Notes: generated by a model not told the origin, from the letters alone. A DNA stretch of 64,000 nucleotides from [Clostridium] scindens ATCC 35704 (GCF_004295125.1 NZ_CP036170.1:2296501-2360500); one strand, 5' to 3'; shown: positions 7,804 to 17,390, counted from the first letter of the stretch. Program-made: numbers and translations.

Positions 7804-8997
7804 TTAAATTCCCCGTGCAAGCCGGTAGATATCTGCTATGTGCTCCCGGTTGAGTTCCCGTACTTTTCCGATTGTACGGGTATTGCCAAAACTGCATTTG
7901 TCGGCGAGTTCCAGAATCTGCTCTTCGCTGGGGGCGATTCCAAGTTTGTGGAGGCTGGTAGGCATTCCGATGCTGCGGAAATAATCTTCCATAGCCTGAA
8001 TGCCCAGAAGAGCCATCTGTTCCAAGTCTTCACTGTGAGGAATCAGAAGAACATTCTCGGCAAACTTGGCAAACCGGTCCAGGCGATCCTTGCACACATA
8101 GCGGGCCCAAGTGCCCCATATGGCCGCAAGGCCCGCGCCATGGGCTACGTCGAACATGCCGCCCAGTTCATGTTCCAATTGGTGGGAAGCCCAGTCTCCG
8201 CCATCGGTACCGCATCCGGTGAGGCCATTATGAGAGAGGCTGGAAGCCCACATGACTTCTGCACGGGCGTCATAATTTTGGGGATCCTTTTTCAGAATCA
8301 GAGAATTCTTCATGACGGTACGAAGCAGCGTCTCGCTGATTCCGTCCGTCATCTCCATATTCGTGCTTTGGTTGAAGTAGCGTTCCATCGTATGCATCAG
8401 AACATCCACGCATCCGCTCTGCGTCTGGTAATCCGGAAGCGTATATGTAAGTTCCGGATTCAGGATGGCAAACCTGCAGCGGCAATATTCACTTTTATAG
8501 CCACGCTTCTTTAAGCCGTCTTCATTCGTAATGACAGAAGAGTTGCTCATCTCGCTTCCGGCAGCCGCGATGGTAAGGATGGCGCCAATTGGCAGGCAGG
8601 CGGAAGCGGTACGCTTCCTCGCATAAAAGTCCCAGACATCTCCCTCATTTGCCACGCCATAGCCGATTGCCTTGGAGGAATCGATAACGCTTCCGCCGCC
8701 TACTGCCAGGATAAAGTCGACTCCTTCCCGCTGGCACAGTGCGATTCCCTCGCGTACTTTGGTAAGACGGGGGTTTGGAACCACGCCTCCCAAGGAAGCA
8801 TAGGGGATGCCTTCGGCATCGAGGGAGGCATATACGCGATCCAGAAGGCCGCTTCTTATGACGCTGCCGCTTCCGTAATGAACCAGGACCTTCCTGCATC
8901 CCTGCTCTTTGATAAGGCTTCCGGCTTTGGACTCGGTATCTTTGCCAAAGACGACTTTGGTAGGCGTATGATATTCAAAGTTTAACATATTAGACAC
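7804..8997 (-). CDS. Iron-containing alcohol dehydrogenase (butanol dehydrogenase-like)
   Basis: 397 residues of the group III Fe-ADH family, YqhD/BDH branch. Nucleotide-binding residues are in GGGSVIDSSKAIG. Metal ligands are provided by an Asp/His set in the C-terminal half, including HQLEHELGG and FDVAHGAGLA. It reduces aldehydes to alcohols with NAD(P)H, typically at the end of solvent or fermentation routes. ATG follows AAGGAGTG. It stands alone on the minus strand, convergent with mgtE; no aldehyde-producing partner is adjacent. Confidence 0.93.
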   Translation of the reverse strand: MSNMLNFEYHTPTKVVFGKDTESKAGSLIKEQGCRKVLVHYGSGSVIRSGLLDRVYASLDAEGIPYASLGGVVPNPRLTKVREGIALCQREGVDFILAVGGGSVIDSSKAIGYGVANEGDVWDFYARKRTASACLPIGAILTIAAAGSEMSNSSVITNEDGLKKRGYKSEYCRCRFAILNPELTYTLPDYQTQSGCVDVLMHTMERYFNQSTNMEMTDGISETLLRTVMKNSLILKKDPQNYDARAEVMWASSLSHNGLTGCGTDGGDWASHQLEHELGGMFDVAHGAGLAAIWGTWARYVCKDRLDRFAKFAENVLLIPHSEDLEQMALLGIQAMEDYFRSIGMPTSLHKLGIAPSEEQILELADKCSFGNTRTIGKVRELNREHIADIYRLARGI

Positions 8998-9123
8998 TCC
9001 TTCTTGCTCATTTTTTCATGACCATTCTATCATATTTAGCCATAATAGGGTATGGTACAATAAAATATCGAATCATTAACGGAGATTATTCAATCTGGCT
9101 CGATATACTGGTACATTAAAGAC

Positions 9124-9158
9124 AAGGACGTCGTATCGTTGATACGGCGTCCTTTTTT
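9124..9158. terminator. Hairpin with T-tract between Fe-ADH promoter and DUF2877 remnant
   Basis: Stem AAGGACG-CGTATC paired with GATACG-CGTCCTT (one bulge each side), loop GTT, followed on the plus strand by TTTT. It resembles a plus-strand terminator, although no plus-strand gene precedes it. It may act for the minus-strand gene at 9174 as well. Confidence 0.5.
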
Positions 9159-9173
9159 GATCTTAACAGGCGT

Positions 9174-9879
9174 TTATCTGTCTAACTTGAGTTCCAGGGC
9201 ATAGACGATACCGGATAATGTATCCATACCGGAAGAATGTCCGATTTCAGAAAAAGATTTTAAAATATCTTCGAACGGAGGCAGCAAGGTCAGCGAGATT
9301 ACGGCGCGGCTGAAATGGGATACTAAGGCACAGTTAAGGAAAGCCCTGCTGATCTCGTTTGTATTGGCAAGCCGTGGGCGTATCTGGCAGCCAAGTTCCA
9401 GCGCGAAAGGATGCGAGCCCTGATTTCTAAGGAGGAGGCCAGCCAATACGCCGCACAGGAAATCATCGCCGCTGGGAGTAAGGCCGATCCCAAGTCCGAG
9501 AAGTCCGGCTAAGGTGCTGGCAGCTTCCTGATACTGCCCCTGCTCCAGAAGGAGCATGCAGGATGACATCCGCTTCCTGGCAGTTTCCAGGATGAGATCA
9601 AAAGGTTCTGCCGAACTTTTATAGGAGTCAGACAGCAGGCAAAATCCTCCAGTGTCCGATGTGGACAGGACGGATGGAAAGCGGATCCATGGATTGCCCC
9701 TCCATATCTGTGATCAGGCTGATAGGGGACAGAGGGGACGCGGTTGACTGCAGTGCCAGCAGATGCTATCCCAGCCGGATATTGATCGTCTTTTTATAAA
9801 CAGAATGGACAGTCCCGGATATACGGCAACTTAATATCTGGTCTGCATAAGTGGATGTCGTGGTAATTACATGGCACAT
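9174..9879 (-). pseudogene. DUF2877 (AllH-like) protein, broken
   Basis: Starts well at 9879 (AAAGGAG, then MCHVITTTSTYADQILSCRI) but meets an in-frame TAG after about 37 codons. A frameshift near 9640 then moves into the frame that continues to 9174 with the conserved GLGIGLTPSGDDFLCGVLAG and a normal C-terminus. DUF2877 proteins accompany oxamate carbamoyltransferase genes in purine/allantoin degradation; none of those is nearby. The C-terminal 131 codons remain open but lack the N-terminal half. Confidence 0.75.
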
Positions 9880-10089
9880 GATATAAATACTCCTTTGTCT
9901 ATAGATTTTACCAAAGAATAGAATAAATTACAAAAAATAGATAGAAATCCATATTTTTTTATACATATCAGACAAAAATAACACGTTTTTTTCCGTTTTC
10001 ATGTAATTGTTTTTCAGAATTGTATCTAATAAAATACACTTAAGTATTATTAATGGTTAATCAGAGAATGATAAAAAAGACAAAAAAAT

Positions 10090-10884
10090 ATGAATATAGC
10101 AGTTCTTATAAAACAGGTTCCTGTTTCCAATGACGTTTCCGTTGATCCGGAAACCCACGCTCTGGTTCGTGCAAGTTCGGAAGGAATGATCAATCCCGCG
10201 GATTTGAACGCCATAGAGGCGGCAATGGTCTTAAAAGAGCAGACAGAAGGAAAAGTCGTAGTATTTACGATGGGACCTCCGGACGCAGAGAAGGCTTTAA
10301 GAGATGCTATGGCTATGGGCTGTGATGAGAGTTGTCTCATTACAGACAGATGCCTGGCAGGAGGAGATACCATTGCTACTGCAAAGGTCCTTGCCAGAAG
10401 CATTGAGAAATTTGGAAAATTTGACCTGATATTAAGCGGTGCATTATCCGCGGATGGAGCCACCGGACAGGTGGGAGCTATGGTAGCGGAATATATGGGG
10501 ATTCCTCACGTATCTGAGATTCAGGGAATCGCATACGATGAGAACATGGCGGACAGCATTATCGCCACTAAGAAGGCCCAGGGAATGGAATGGAAGATCA
10601 AGGCTTCATTGCCGGCGCTTATGAGCGTATGCTTCGGCTGCAACGAGCCGCGCCTGGCTACCCTTCGTACCAAGAGGGCAGCCAAGAGCAAGCCGATGGA
10701 GGTGTACACCAACGCAAAACTTCAGATGGACGCAAGCGAGATCGGGCTTGCAGGATCGCCAACGGTAGTCACAGACTCCTTCGTGCCCGAGAGTACCAGA
10801 AGAGCCGAGATGCTTACCGGAACTCCGGAAGAACTGGCGCTCAAGCTGCAGGAGTTAATCGAGATTGAGAAAGGAAAAGAATAA
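10090..10884 (+). CDS. etfB: Electron transfer flavoprotein, beta subunit
   Basis: 264 residues, EtfB/FixA family (MNIAVLIKQVPVSNDVSVDP start; nucleotide-binding region around VVVFTMGPPDAEKALRDA; AMGCDE; C-terminal RTKRAAKSKPMEV). It pairs with EtfA to move electrons between an acyl-CoA or lactate-type dehydrogenase and a quinone or ferredoxin partner. The start lacks a clear Shine-Dalgarno sequence (A-rich leader). The etfA start follows directly after its stop codon. No acyl-CoA dehydrogenase lies in the window, so its redox partner is unknown. Confidence 0.93.
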   Translation: MNIAVLIKQVPVSNDVSVDPETHALVRASSEGMINPADLNAIEAAMVLKEQTEGKVVVFTMGPPDAEKALRDAMAMGCDESCLITDRCLAGGDTIATAKVLARSIEKFGKFDLILSGALSADGATGQVGAMVAEYMGIPHVSEIQGIAYDENMADSIIATKKAQGMEWKIKASLPALMSVCFGCNEPRLATLRTKRAAKSKPMEVYTNAKLQMDASEIGLAGSPTVVTDSFVPESTRRAEMLTGTPEELALKLQELIEIEKGKE

Positions 10885-11868
10885 ATGGCTAGTGGAATTT
10901 GTGTTTTCGCAGAAAATTATAATGGTAATATAGAATCTGTCGTGGCAGAACTGGTTCGTGCAGCACATTTCATTAAAGAGACAACCGGCGAGAAGATACA
11001 GGCTGTTGTCGTGGCCAAGGACTGTGATCATCTCGTAAAACAATTGGAACAGTTTGGCATAGATGAAGTATATGCTGTCAAGGCAGACAGAGAATGTGCA
11101 TTCCAGGATGATGCGCTAAGCCAGGTGATCGCTGAGATGATTCAGAGAATCGACCCGTCAAGCGTGCTGATTCCGGCAACCCCAACGGGGCGCTCCATCT
11201 TCTCAAGAGTTGCTGCACGCTTAGGCTGCGGGCTTACAGCGGACTGCACAGAGTTATTGGTAGATGCACGGGAGGACAACACCTTTTATATCAAACAGAA
11301 TAAACCTTCCTTCGGAGAAAATGTTTTCGTTACGATTGTGACAAAAGAAGGATTCTACCCCCAGATGATGACGGTAAGGCCGGGCGTGTATAGGCCATAT
11401 GAGGCCGCCGAAGATAGAAAGGCAGAGGTCATATATTTTGACGATATTGTCCTTCCGGAATCTAAAATAGAGGTAATCGAGTCTGTTCTGGCATCCAATG
11501 AGACCGATAGCATCCTCTCGGCAGAAGTCGTGGTTGTAGGAGGCCGAGGAGCAGAAAGCGAGGAAAACTTCGCGCTGTTAAAAGCATTCGCCGATAAGCT
11601 TGGTGCGGCAATCGGGGGCACAAGGCCGCTGGCAGACACAGGCTTCATTCCGTTCGAGCATCAGATCGGACAGACCGGATTCACCATCCGTCCGAAGATC
11701 TGCATCTCCCTTGGAGTATCCGGAGCCATACAGCATACAGAAGGAATTAAAGACACAAAATTATTTGTGGCGATCAACCTGGATGAAGGCGCTCCAATTT
11801 TCAATGTATCCGACTATGGCATCATTGGGGATATGAAAGAGGTGCTGAAATCCTACCTGAAACTGTAA
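10885..11868 (+). CDS. etfA: Electron transfer flavoprotein, alpha subunit
   Basis: 327 residues. N-terminal ETF domain (about 1-190), then the FAD-binding C-terminal domain with VVGGRGAESEENF, GGTRPLADTGFIP, QIGQTG and ISLGVSGAIQH. The start codon abuts the etfB stop, so translation is coupled. Length is typical. Whether this Etf bifurcates electrons depends on a second FAD site spanning EtfB that I cannot judge by eye. Followed by a strong terminator. Confidence 0.94.
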   Translation: MASGICVFAENYNGNIESVVAELVRAAHFIKETTGEKIQAVVVAKDCDHLVKQLEQFGIDEVYAVKADRECAFQDDALSQVIAEMIQRIDPSSVLIPATPTGRSIFSRVAARLGCGLTADCTELLVDAREDNTFYIKQNKPSFGENVFVTIVTKEGFYPQMMTVRPGVYRPYEAAEDRKAEVIYFDDIVLPESKIEVIESVLASNETDSILSAEVVVVGGRGAESEENFALLKAFADKLGAAIGGTRPLADTGFIPFEHQIGQTGFTIRPKICISLGVSGAIQHTEGIKDTKLFVAINLDEGAPIFNVSDYGIIGDMKEVLKSYLKL

Positions 11869-11900
11869 TCAACCCTCCAATCGATATAGCAGATAAAATC

Positions 11901-11934
11901 AGAAAAAGATATCTTGACACGGATATCTTTTTCT
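11901..11934 (+). terminator. Terminator of etfBA
   Basis: AGAAAAAGATATC pairs with GATATCTTTTTCT across a short TTGACACG loop; the 3' arm supplies the T-run. 33 bases after the etfA stop. Confidence 0.8.
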
Positions 11935-11974
11935 GGTGTAACTATAAGTAGAAAGCAAGGAAAGGATGATATTT

Positions 11975-12496
11975 ATGGATTTATTAGAAATTATGAGAAA
12001 GAGACGCAGCATCAGAAGTTATACGCAGGAGCAGATTCCGGAAGAGAGCCTGATGAAGATCCTACAGGCAGGCCTTCTGTCCGAATCAGGGAAAGCAAAA
12101 CGCCCCTGGGAGTTCATTGTTGTCCGTGATAAGGAAACGCTTGCATACCTGTCCGGCTGCAGGGCAGGCGGCGTGAAAATGCTCAAAGAGGCGCAGTGCG
12201 CCATCGTGGTGATCGGTGACGCAAAAGAGCAGGATGTCTGGGTGGAGGATTGCTCCGTGGCAATGGCTCACATGCATCTGATGGCATCCAGCCTGGATAT
12301 AGGCAGCTGCTGGATTCAGGGAAGGCTCAGAGAGTCGGATGAAAAGACTACGGAAGAATACGTCAGAGAAAAACTAGAATTCCCGGAGCATTATAAGTTA
12401 GAAGCAATCCTGTCTCTTGGCATGCCGGCAGTTAAAATGCCAGCCTACCAGTTGGAAGAACTTCCTATGGAAAAAGTAAAGTGGGAGAAGTTTTAG
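11975..12496 (+). CDS. Nitroreductase-family FMN oxidoreductase
   Basis: 173 residues from the ATG at 11975 (AAGGAAAGG upstream); an ATG three codons earlier overlaps that site and is less likely. Family marks: MRKRRSIRSYTQEQIP near the start for FMN phosphate binding, WEFIVV, CWIQGRLR and SLGMPA. These homodimeric flavoproteins reduce nitro, quinone or flavin substrates with NAD(P)H. The next gene is another FMN-binding protein, but a gap of about 170 bases separates them. Substrate unknown. Confidence 0.88.
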   Translation: MDLLEIMRKRRSIRSYTQEQIPEESLMKILQAGLLSESGKAKRPWEFIVVRDKETLAYLSGCRAGGVKMLKEAQCAIVVIGDAKEQDVWVEDCSVAMAHMHLMASSLDIGSCWIQGRLRESDEKTTEEYVREKLEFPEHYKLEAILSLGMPAVKMPAYQLEELPMEKVKWEKF

Positions 12497-12663
12497 GGGA
12501 TGGCTTTGGATGCGGACGGCAGGGAGGATTTCCCTTCCGGCTCCCTTCGCCGGGGAAGTATAAGCAGAAAGGCCCTGAAATGAGAAATGGACATGTGGCC
12601 GGGAATGGATTAAAATAGATATTACTGGTGCAGTTACTGCATCTGGAAGAGGAGGAGACGGGT

Positions 12664-13143
12664 ATGCGTAGGAAAGACCGGGAAGTGACGGATATTGAAA
12701 AGATAGAGGAGATACTGGATGCCTGCAAGGTGAGCAGGATTGGCCTTATGGATCAGGGAAAGATCTATATCGTGCCGATGAACCATGGCTACAGCCTGGA
12801 GGATGGCCGGCTGGTATTGTATTACCATGGAGCCGATGAAGGGAAGAAACTGGAACTGGTGAAGGAGAATCCGCAGGTGGGATTCGAGATGGATTGCGGC
12901 CATGAACTGGTGGAGGGAAGGCTGACCTGCCAGCACAGTTATCATTATGCCAGCATCATAGGAAATGGCGAGGCCAGAGTTATTACGGAACCGGAAGAGA
13001 AGTTGAAGGCACTGGCAGTAATTATGAAGCATCAGACGGGAAAGGAGTTTCAAGAATTTGAGACGAATCCAAGACTTGAAAAGGCCGTATCAATCATAAA
13101 AGTAGAGGTAGGGGAATATACCTGTAAACGTTATGGCAAATGA
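12664..13143 (+). CDS. Pyridoxamine 5'-phosphate oxidase-like / NimA-type FMN-binding protein
   Basis: 159 residues from the ATG at 12664, which follows AGGAGGAGACGGGT; the upstream frame is not used. The split-barrel flavin fold shows MRRKDREVTDIEKIEEILD, then a CKVSRIGLMD strand and YIVPMNHGYSLEDGRLVLYYHGA, typical of the 5-nitroimidazole-resistance (Nim)-like branch. Proteins of this branch bind FMN or haem and are poorly understood. The region between it and the nitroreductase (12497-12663) holds GC-rich hairpin-like sequence but no gene. Confidence 0.85.
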   Translation: MRRKDREVTDIEKIEEILDACKVSRIGLMDQGKIYIVPMNHGYSLEDGRLVLYYHGADEGKKLELVKENPQVGFEMDCGHELVEGRLTCQHSYHYASIIGNGEARVITEPEEKLKALAVIMKHQTGKEFQEFETNPRLEKAVSIIKVEVGEYTCKRYGK

Positions 13144-13165
13144 TAGAAAATGATTTTTGTATGGT

Positions 13166-13195
13166 TTTCGCAAATTAATGCTTTAACTTGCGAAA
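13166..13195. promoter_or_regulatory. Inverted repeat overlapping the paaK-ior promoter
   Basis: TTTCGCAA and TTGCGAAA, perfect eight-base arms 14 bases apart; the right arm begins at the base after the -35 hexamer. Position suggests a repressor operator. The TetR gene downstream of the operon is one candidate regulator, but its own upstream region shows a different repeat (ACACGTGT-like). Confidence 0.55.
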
Positions 13196-13210
13196 GTAAT
13201 GTGCTATACT
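13182..13210 (+). promoter_or_regulatory. Promoter of the paaK-iorAB-ACT operon
   Basis: -35 TTTAAC (13182-13187), 17-base spacer, -10 TATACT (13205-13210). About 88 bases of leader precede the first start codon, with a small AAGGGGAA/TTCCCTTT hairpin. Confidence 0.6.
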
Positions 13211-13298
13211 TAACAGGTAACAGACGTAGTTTGCATTTTGCGCCTGCTTTTCAATAGAGTAAGGGGAAGGTTCCCTTTGGGATGAAGGAGGAAATAAC

Positions 13299-14609
13299 AT
13301 GATTTGGGCGAAGGAAGAAACCCTGCCAAGAGTTGAGATTGAGAGCATCCAGCTTAAGCGACTGAAGGAGACGGTACACTATATCTACGACAGAGTAGAG
13401 CCTTATCGCAGGAAAATGGAAGAAGCAGGGATAAAACCCGATGATATCCAGAGTCTGGATGATTTAAAGGAGATGCCATTTACATATAAAGCAGACTTTA
13501 GAGACAATTATCCAATGGGATTATTTGCAGTAGATAAGAAGGAACTGGTACGGTTCCATGCCAGTTCGGGGACAACCGGAAAGCCGACGGTGGTAGGATA
13601 TACCAGGAAGGATCTGGATGTCTGGCTGAATAATGTAGCCAGAATCGCGTGCATGGGCGGCGCAACGCCGAATGACGTGGCACAGATCGCATTCGGCTAT
13701 GGAACCTTTACAGGAGCGTTAGGACTACATGGCGGCTTAGAGAAACTGGGGGCATCCGTAATCCCAATGTCATCCGGCAATACCAAGAAGCAGATCATGT
13801 TCATGCAGGATATAGGCACGACGCTTCTGGTCGCAACCCCTTCCTATGCGCTGCATCTTGGAGAGGAGATACGGGCCAGGGGCCTGGATCCGTCAAAAGA
13901 TCTGAGGGTGCATATTGGATTATTTGGCGGAGAAGGCATGACGGAACCTATGCGGGATGAGATGCACAAGGTCTGGGGAGAGCAGTTCTTCTGCACCCAG
14001 AACTATGGCATGAGCGAACTATGCGGCCCCGGTGTGGCGGGTGAATGTGAAGAGTTATGCGGCATGCATATCAATGAAGACTGGTTTATCCCGGAAGTGA
14101 TCAATCCCGAGACAGGCGAGGTACTTCCTCCGGGAGAGCGGGGAGAACTGGTCGTGACCTGTCTGGGAAAGGAAGCGATCCCTTTGATCCGCTATCGGAC
14201 CGGAGACTTGACCCGGCTGTTCTATGAGCCTTGCAAATGCGGCAGGACGACTGCGCGTATGGAGAACCTCTCAGGCCGGGCCGACGATATGCTGGTGATC
14301 AGAGGCGTCAACGTATTCCCGACACAGATTGAAGAAGTGCTTCTGCAGATTCAGGAGATCGGGCCTCATTATGAGATTCTCGTGGAGCGGAAGAATCGTC
14401 TGGATGTCATGACGATTACGGTAGAACTGGTAGATGACAGACTGCTTGACAGTTATGCGCAGTTAAGCGAGCTGGAACAGAAGATTAAGAAGGGGCTGAA
14501 AGCACAGCTTGGCCTTGCAACCCATATTAAGCTGGTTGCGCCATATTCCCTGCAGAGATTTGAAGGGAAAGCAAAGAGAGTGACAGATTTACGAAAGGAT
14601 GGATTATAA
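13299..14609 (+). CDS. Phenylacetate-CoA ligase family enzyme (copy 1)
   Basis: 436 residues, adenylate-forming PaaK family. AMP-binding loop SSGTTGKPT at 89-97; NYGMSELCGPGV; IRYRTGDLTRL; C-terminal domain SGRADDMLVIRGVNVFPTQIE; closing FEGKAKRV. It would convert aryl-acetates plus CoA and ATP to aryl-acetyl-CoA, or run the reverse to conserve energy. ATG follows AAGGAGG. The next gene, iorA, starts one base after its stop. In a fermenter, the substrate is probably the acid or CoA-ester product of IorAB (phenyl-, indole- or hydroxyphenylacetate). Confidence 0.9.
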   Translation: MIWAKEETLPRVEIESIQLKRLKETVHYIYDRVEPYRRKMEEAGIKPDDIQSLDDLKEMPFTYKADFRDNYPMGLFAVDKKELVRFHASSGTTGKPTVVGYTRKDLDVWLNNVARIACMGGATPNDVAQIAFGYGTFTGALGLHGGLEKLGASVIPMSSGNTKKQIMFMQDIGTTLLVATPSYALHLGEEIRARGLDPSKDLRVHIGLFGGEGMTEPMRDEMHKVWGEQFFCTQNYGMSELCGPGVAGECEELCGMHINEDWFIPEVINPETGEVLPPGERGELVVTCLGKEAIPLIRYRTGDLTRLFYEPCKCGRTTARMENLSGRADDMLVIRGVNVFPTQIEEVLLQIQEIGPHYEILVERKNRLDVMTITVELVDDRLLDSYAQLSELEQKIKKGLKAQLGLATHIKLVAPYSLQRFEGKAKRVTDLRKDGL

Positions 14610-14610
14610 G

Positions 14611-16365
14611 ATGTCGGAGAATAAGAAAGTAGTTATGCTGGGCAACGAAGCGATTGCCAGAGGGGCATACGAGGCGGGCGTGAAAGTATCCGCTGCCTAC
14701 CCGGGAACGCCAAGCACGGAGATCAGCGAATATCTGGTACAGTACAAAGATGATTTATATTGCGAATGGTCGCCGAATGAGAAGGTTGCCACAGAGGTAG
14801 CGATCGGCGCGTCCGTAGTAGGCGTACGCTCTATGGCCTGTATGAAGCATGTGGGGTTCAATGTGGCTGCCGATCCGGCTTACACCGTGTCCTATATGGG
14901 CGTGAACGGAGGCCTCGTCATCGTCGTCGCAGACGATCCGGGACTTTACAGTTCCCAGAATGAGCAGGATACCAGAATGGTGGCAAGAGCGGCACAACTG
15001 CCGGTACTGGAGCCGTCCGACAGCGCGGAGGCAAAAGATTACATCAAAGTGGCTTATGAGTTAAGCGAGAAATATGACCGTCCATTCGTATTCCGCATCA
15101 CTACGAGGCTGGCGCATTCCCAGGGGCTGGTAGAACTTAAGGATCGTGTAACGATAGAAGATAAGGAATATGTAAAAGATGTCAAGAAGACGGTTATGAT
15201 GCCAGGCAATGCAAAACTGCGCCATGTAGAGATTGAGAAGCGGAACCTGGAACTGGCGGAGGCTGCCGAGATGCTTTCTATCAATACGGTTGAGATGAAA
15301 GATACGAAGATCGGAGTCATTACGAGCGGAATTCCTTATCAGTATGTGAAGGAAGCGCTGCCAGATGCCTCGGTATTGAAGCTTGGAATGGTGAACCCGC
15401 TTCCAAGAAAGATGATTGAAGATTTTGCGTCTAAGGTTGGTACCCTCTATATTGTAGAAGAACTGGATCCGGTTATTGAAGAACAGGTGAAATCCTGGGG
15501 GATCAAGGCAATCGGGAAAGAGATCTTTACCGTGCAGGGCGAATACAGCGCGAATATGATTCGAAGGGCGATTCTGAAAGAAGAACTGGACATAGACCAG
15601 CCAGCTAAGATCCCTGGAAGACCTCCGATTCTGTGTCCGGGATGTCCGCACAGAAGCGTATATTACGTGCTGAAGAAACTGAACATGCATGCGGCGGGAG
15701 ACATTGGATGCTATACCTTAGGGGCGGTTCCTCCGCTTAGCACCGTTGATACGACGATCTGCATGGGAGCCAGCATTTCCAGCCTGCATGGAATGGAAAA
15801 GGCAAAAGGCAAAGAGTATATCAAGAACTGGGTAGCGGTAATCGGCGATTCTACGTTCTTACATACAGGCGTGAACTCTCTGATGAACATGATGTATAAC
15901 AACGCGACCGGAACGGTTATGATCCTGGATAACTCAACCACCGGAATGACCGGACATCAGGACCACGCGGCAACCGGAAAGACCTTGCAGGGAGACGCCA
16001 CCTACGCGATTGACATTCCGGCGCTCTGCCATGCGATAGGCGTGAAGAATGTGACGGAAGTCAATGCATTCGACATAGAGCAGCTTGAAAAAGTCATAAA
16101 AGAAGAAGTGGCGAAGGATGAAGTCTCCGTCATCATTACGAAGTCACCTTGCGTACTGCTTAGCAAGGCGAAGAAGCCGGTATATATCGCCCATGAGGAT
16201 AAGTGCAAGAAGTGCGGCATGTGCATGAAGCCGGGATGTCCTGCAATGACCAGGAAGCCGGATGGAACGATCTACATTGACGATACGATGTGTACAGGAT
16301 GCGGGCTTTGCGAGAGCCTGTGCAAGTTTGGCGCGATTGAATTAGTAAAGGCAGGTGACAGATAA
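14611..16365 (+). CDS. iorA: Indolepyruvate ferredoxin oxidoreductase, alpha subunit
   Basis: 584 residues from the ATG at 14611; an ATG at 14599 lies within paaK and adds four residues. Pyruvate-ferredoxin-oxidoreductase-type N-terminal domain (AYPGTPSTEISEY), CPGCPHRSVYY, the thiamine-diphosphate/Mg site GDSTFLHTG from residue 412, and a C-terminal 2[4Fe-4S] ferredoxin domain. That domain's cysteines are at 532, 535, 538, 543 and 561, 564, 567, 571. It decarboxylates aryl-pyruvates to aryl-acetyl-CoA while reducing ferredoxin. Overlaps iorB by one base. Confidence 0.95.
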   Translation: MSENKKVVMLGNEAIARGAYEAGVKVSAAYPGTPSTEISEYLVQYKDDLYCEWSPNEKVATEVAIGASVVGVRSMACMKHVGFNVAADPAYTVSYMGVNGGLVIVVADDPGLYSSQNEQDTRMVARAAQLPVLEPSDSAEAKDYIKVAYELSEKYDRPFVFRITTRLAHSQGLVELKDRVTIEDKEYVKDVKKTVMMPGNAKLRHVEIEKRNLELAEAAEMLSINTVEMKDTKIGVITSGIPYQYVKEALPDASVLKLGMVNPLPRKMIEDFASKVGTLYIVEELDPVIEEQVKSWGIKAIGKEIFTVQGEYSANMIRRAILKEELDIDQPAKIPGRPPILCPGCPHRSVYYVLKKLNMHAAGDIGCYTLGAVPPLSTVDTTICMGASISSLHGMEKAKGKEYIKNWVAVIGDSTFLHTGVNSLMNMMYNNATGTVMILDNSTTGMTGHQDHAATGKTLQGDATYAIDIPALCHAIGVKNVTEVNAFDIEQLEKVIKEEVAKDEVSVIITKSPCVLLSKAKKPVYIAHEDKCKKCGMCMKPGCPAMTRKPDGTIYIDDTMCTGCGLCESLCKFGAIELVKAGDR

Positions 16366-16934
16366 TGGCTACAAAAAATATTATGATTGTTGGAGTCGGA
16401 GGACAAGGAACGCTGCTTACCAGCAGAATTTTAGGCGGCCTTGCCATTGCCAGAGGGCTGGATGTAAAACTTTCAGAAGTACACGGCATGGCACAGCGAG
16501 GCGGAAGCGTAGTTACATTCGTCCGCTATGGCGAGAATGTGGCGGAGCCTATCGTGGAAGAAGGGCAGGCAGATGTCATCATTGCCTTTGAAAGGCTGGA
16601 GGCTATGAGATATGCGCACTACCTCAAAAAGGGAGGAGTGCTGATCGTCAATGACTGGAGAATCGACCCTATCTCGGTTGTTATCGGGGCAGCCGAGTAT
16701 CCGGAAGATATTATAGATACATTAAAAGAGAATTACAAGGTCTATACCGTAAATGCCACGGAGGAGGCTAAGAAACTGGGCAATTCAAGAGTATTTAACT
16801 TGATCGTGCTTGGAATCGCGGCGCAGCACATGGAGTTTTCCCTGGATGAATGGTATGACGTTATTGAGAAGACCGTGCCATCAAAAACGATTGACATAAA
16901 CAGACAAGCGTTTGATGTTGGATATCAATTATAA
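16365..16934 (+). CDS. iorB: Indolepyruvate ferredoxin oxidoreductase, beta subunit
   Basis: 189 residues of the gamma-type POR domain (NIMIVGVGGQGTLLTSRILG; EVHGMAQRGGSVVTFVRYG). It completes the IorAB complex. TAATG overlap with iorA indicates coupled translation. Length is typical of IorB in Clostridia and archaea. Confidence 0.95.
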   Translation: MATKNIMIVGVGGQGTLLTSRILGGLAIARGLDVKLSEVHGMAQRGGSVVTFVRYGENVAEPIVEEGQADVIIAFERLEAMRYAHYLKKGGVLIVNDWRIDPISVVIGAAEYPEDIIDTLKENYKVYTVNATEEAKKLGNSRVFNLIVLGIAAQHMEFSLDEWYDVIEKTVPSKTIDINRQAFDVGYQL

Positions 16935-16945
16935 GGAGGTGTCAT

Positions 16946-17365
16946 ATGATCAGGCAACTATCAGTATTCGTGGAGAACAAGCCGGGCAGCCTTATGGATG
17001 TTACGTCAAAGCTTACCGAAGCGCACGTCAATATCCGGGCTGTAGCGACTTTTGATACACCGGAATTTGGGATCCTTCGTCTCGTAGTAGATAAGCCAGC
17101 AGAGGCGAAGGGTTACTTGACTGAGCGGGGATTTGTCGTAAGAGTCCATGAGGTCATGGGCGTGGAATTAGAAGATAAGAAAGGCAATCTCAATCAGATG
17201 TTGGCAATACTTGCCGATGGCAAGATCAATATTAACTACATCTATTCATTTGTGATCCGCGAAGGGAAAGCGCCGGTTATGGTATTTAACACGGATGATT
17301 TTGAGAAAGCAGCTCAGATTCTTAAGGAAGCAAATGTGAAGATCGTAGAAGAATCAGATTTATAA
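16946..17365 (+). CDS. Tandem ACT-domain protein (copy 1)
   Basis: 139 residues made of two ACT domains (about 1-65 and 70-135). The first opens IRQLSVFVENKPGSLMDVT and the second GVELEDKKGNLNQMLAILAD. Stand-alone ACT pairs bind amino acids and act as sensors or allosteric partners. Its place between iorB and a second ligase suggests it senses an aromatic amino acid and modulates one of these enzymes; that is inference. AAGGAGGTG precedes the ATG. Confidence 0.88.
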   Translation: MIRQLSVFVENKPGSLMDVTSKLTEAHVNIRAVATFDTPEFGILRLVVDKPAEAKGYLTERGFVVRVHEVMGVELEDKKGNLNQMLAILADGKININYIYSFVIREGKAPVMVFNTDDFEKAAQILKEANVKIVEESDL

Positions 17366-17390
17366 AATTAAGAATAGGAGTAGGAAGAAC

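Noticed and set aside
7774-8514. 246-codon plus-strand frame opposite the alcohol dehydrogenase
   Set aside because: It is antisense to a clearly coding Fe-ADH gene, lacks a ribosome binding site and resembles no family.
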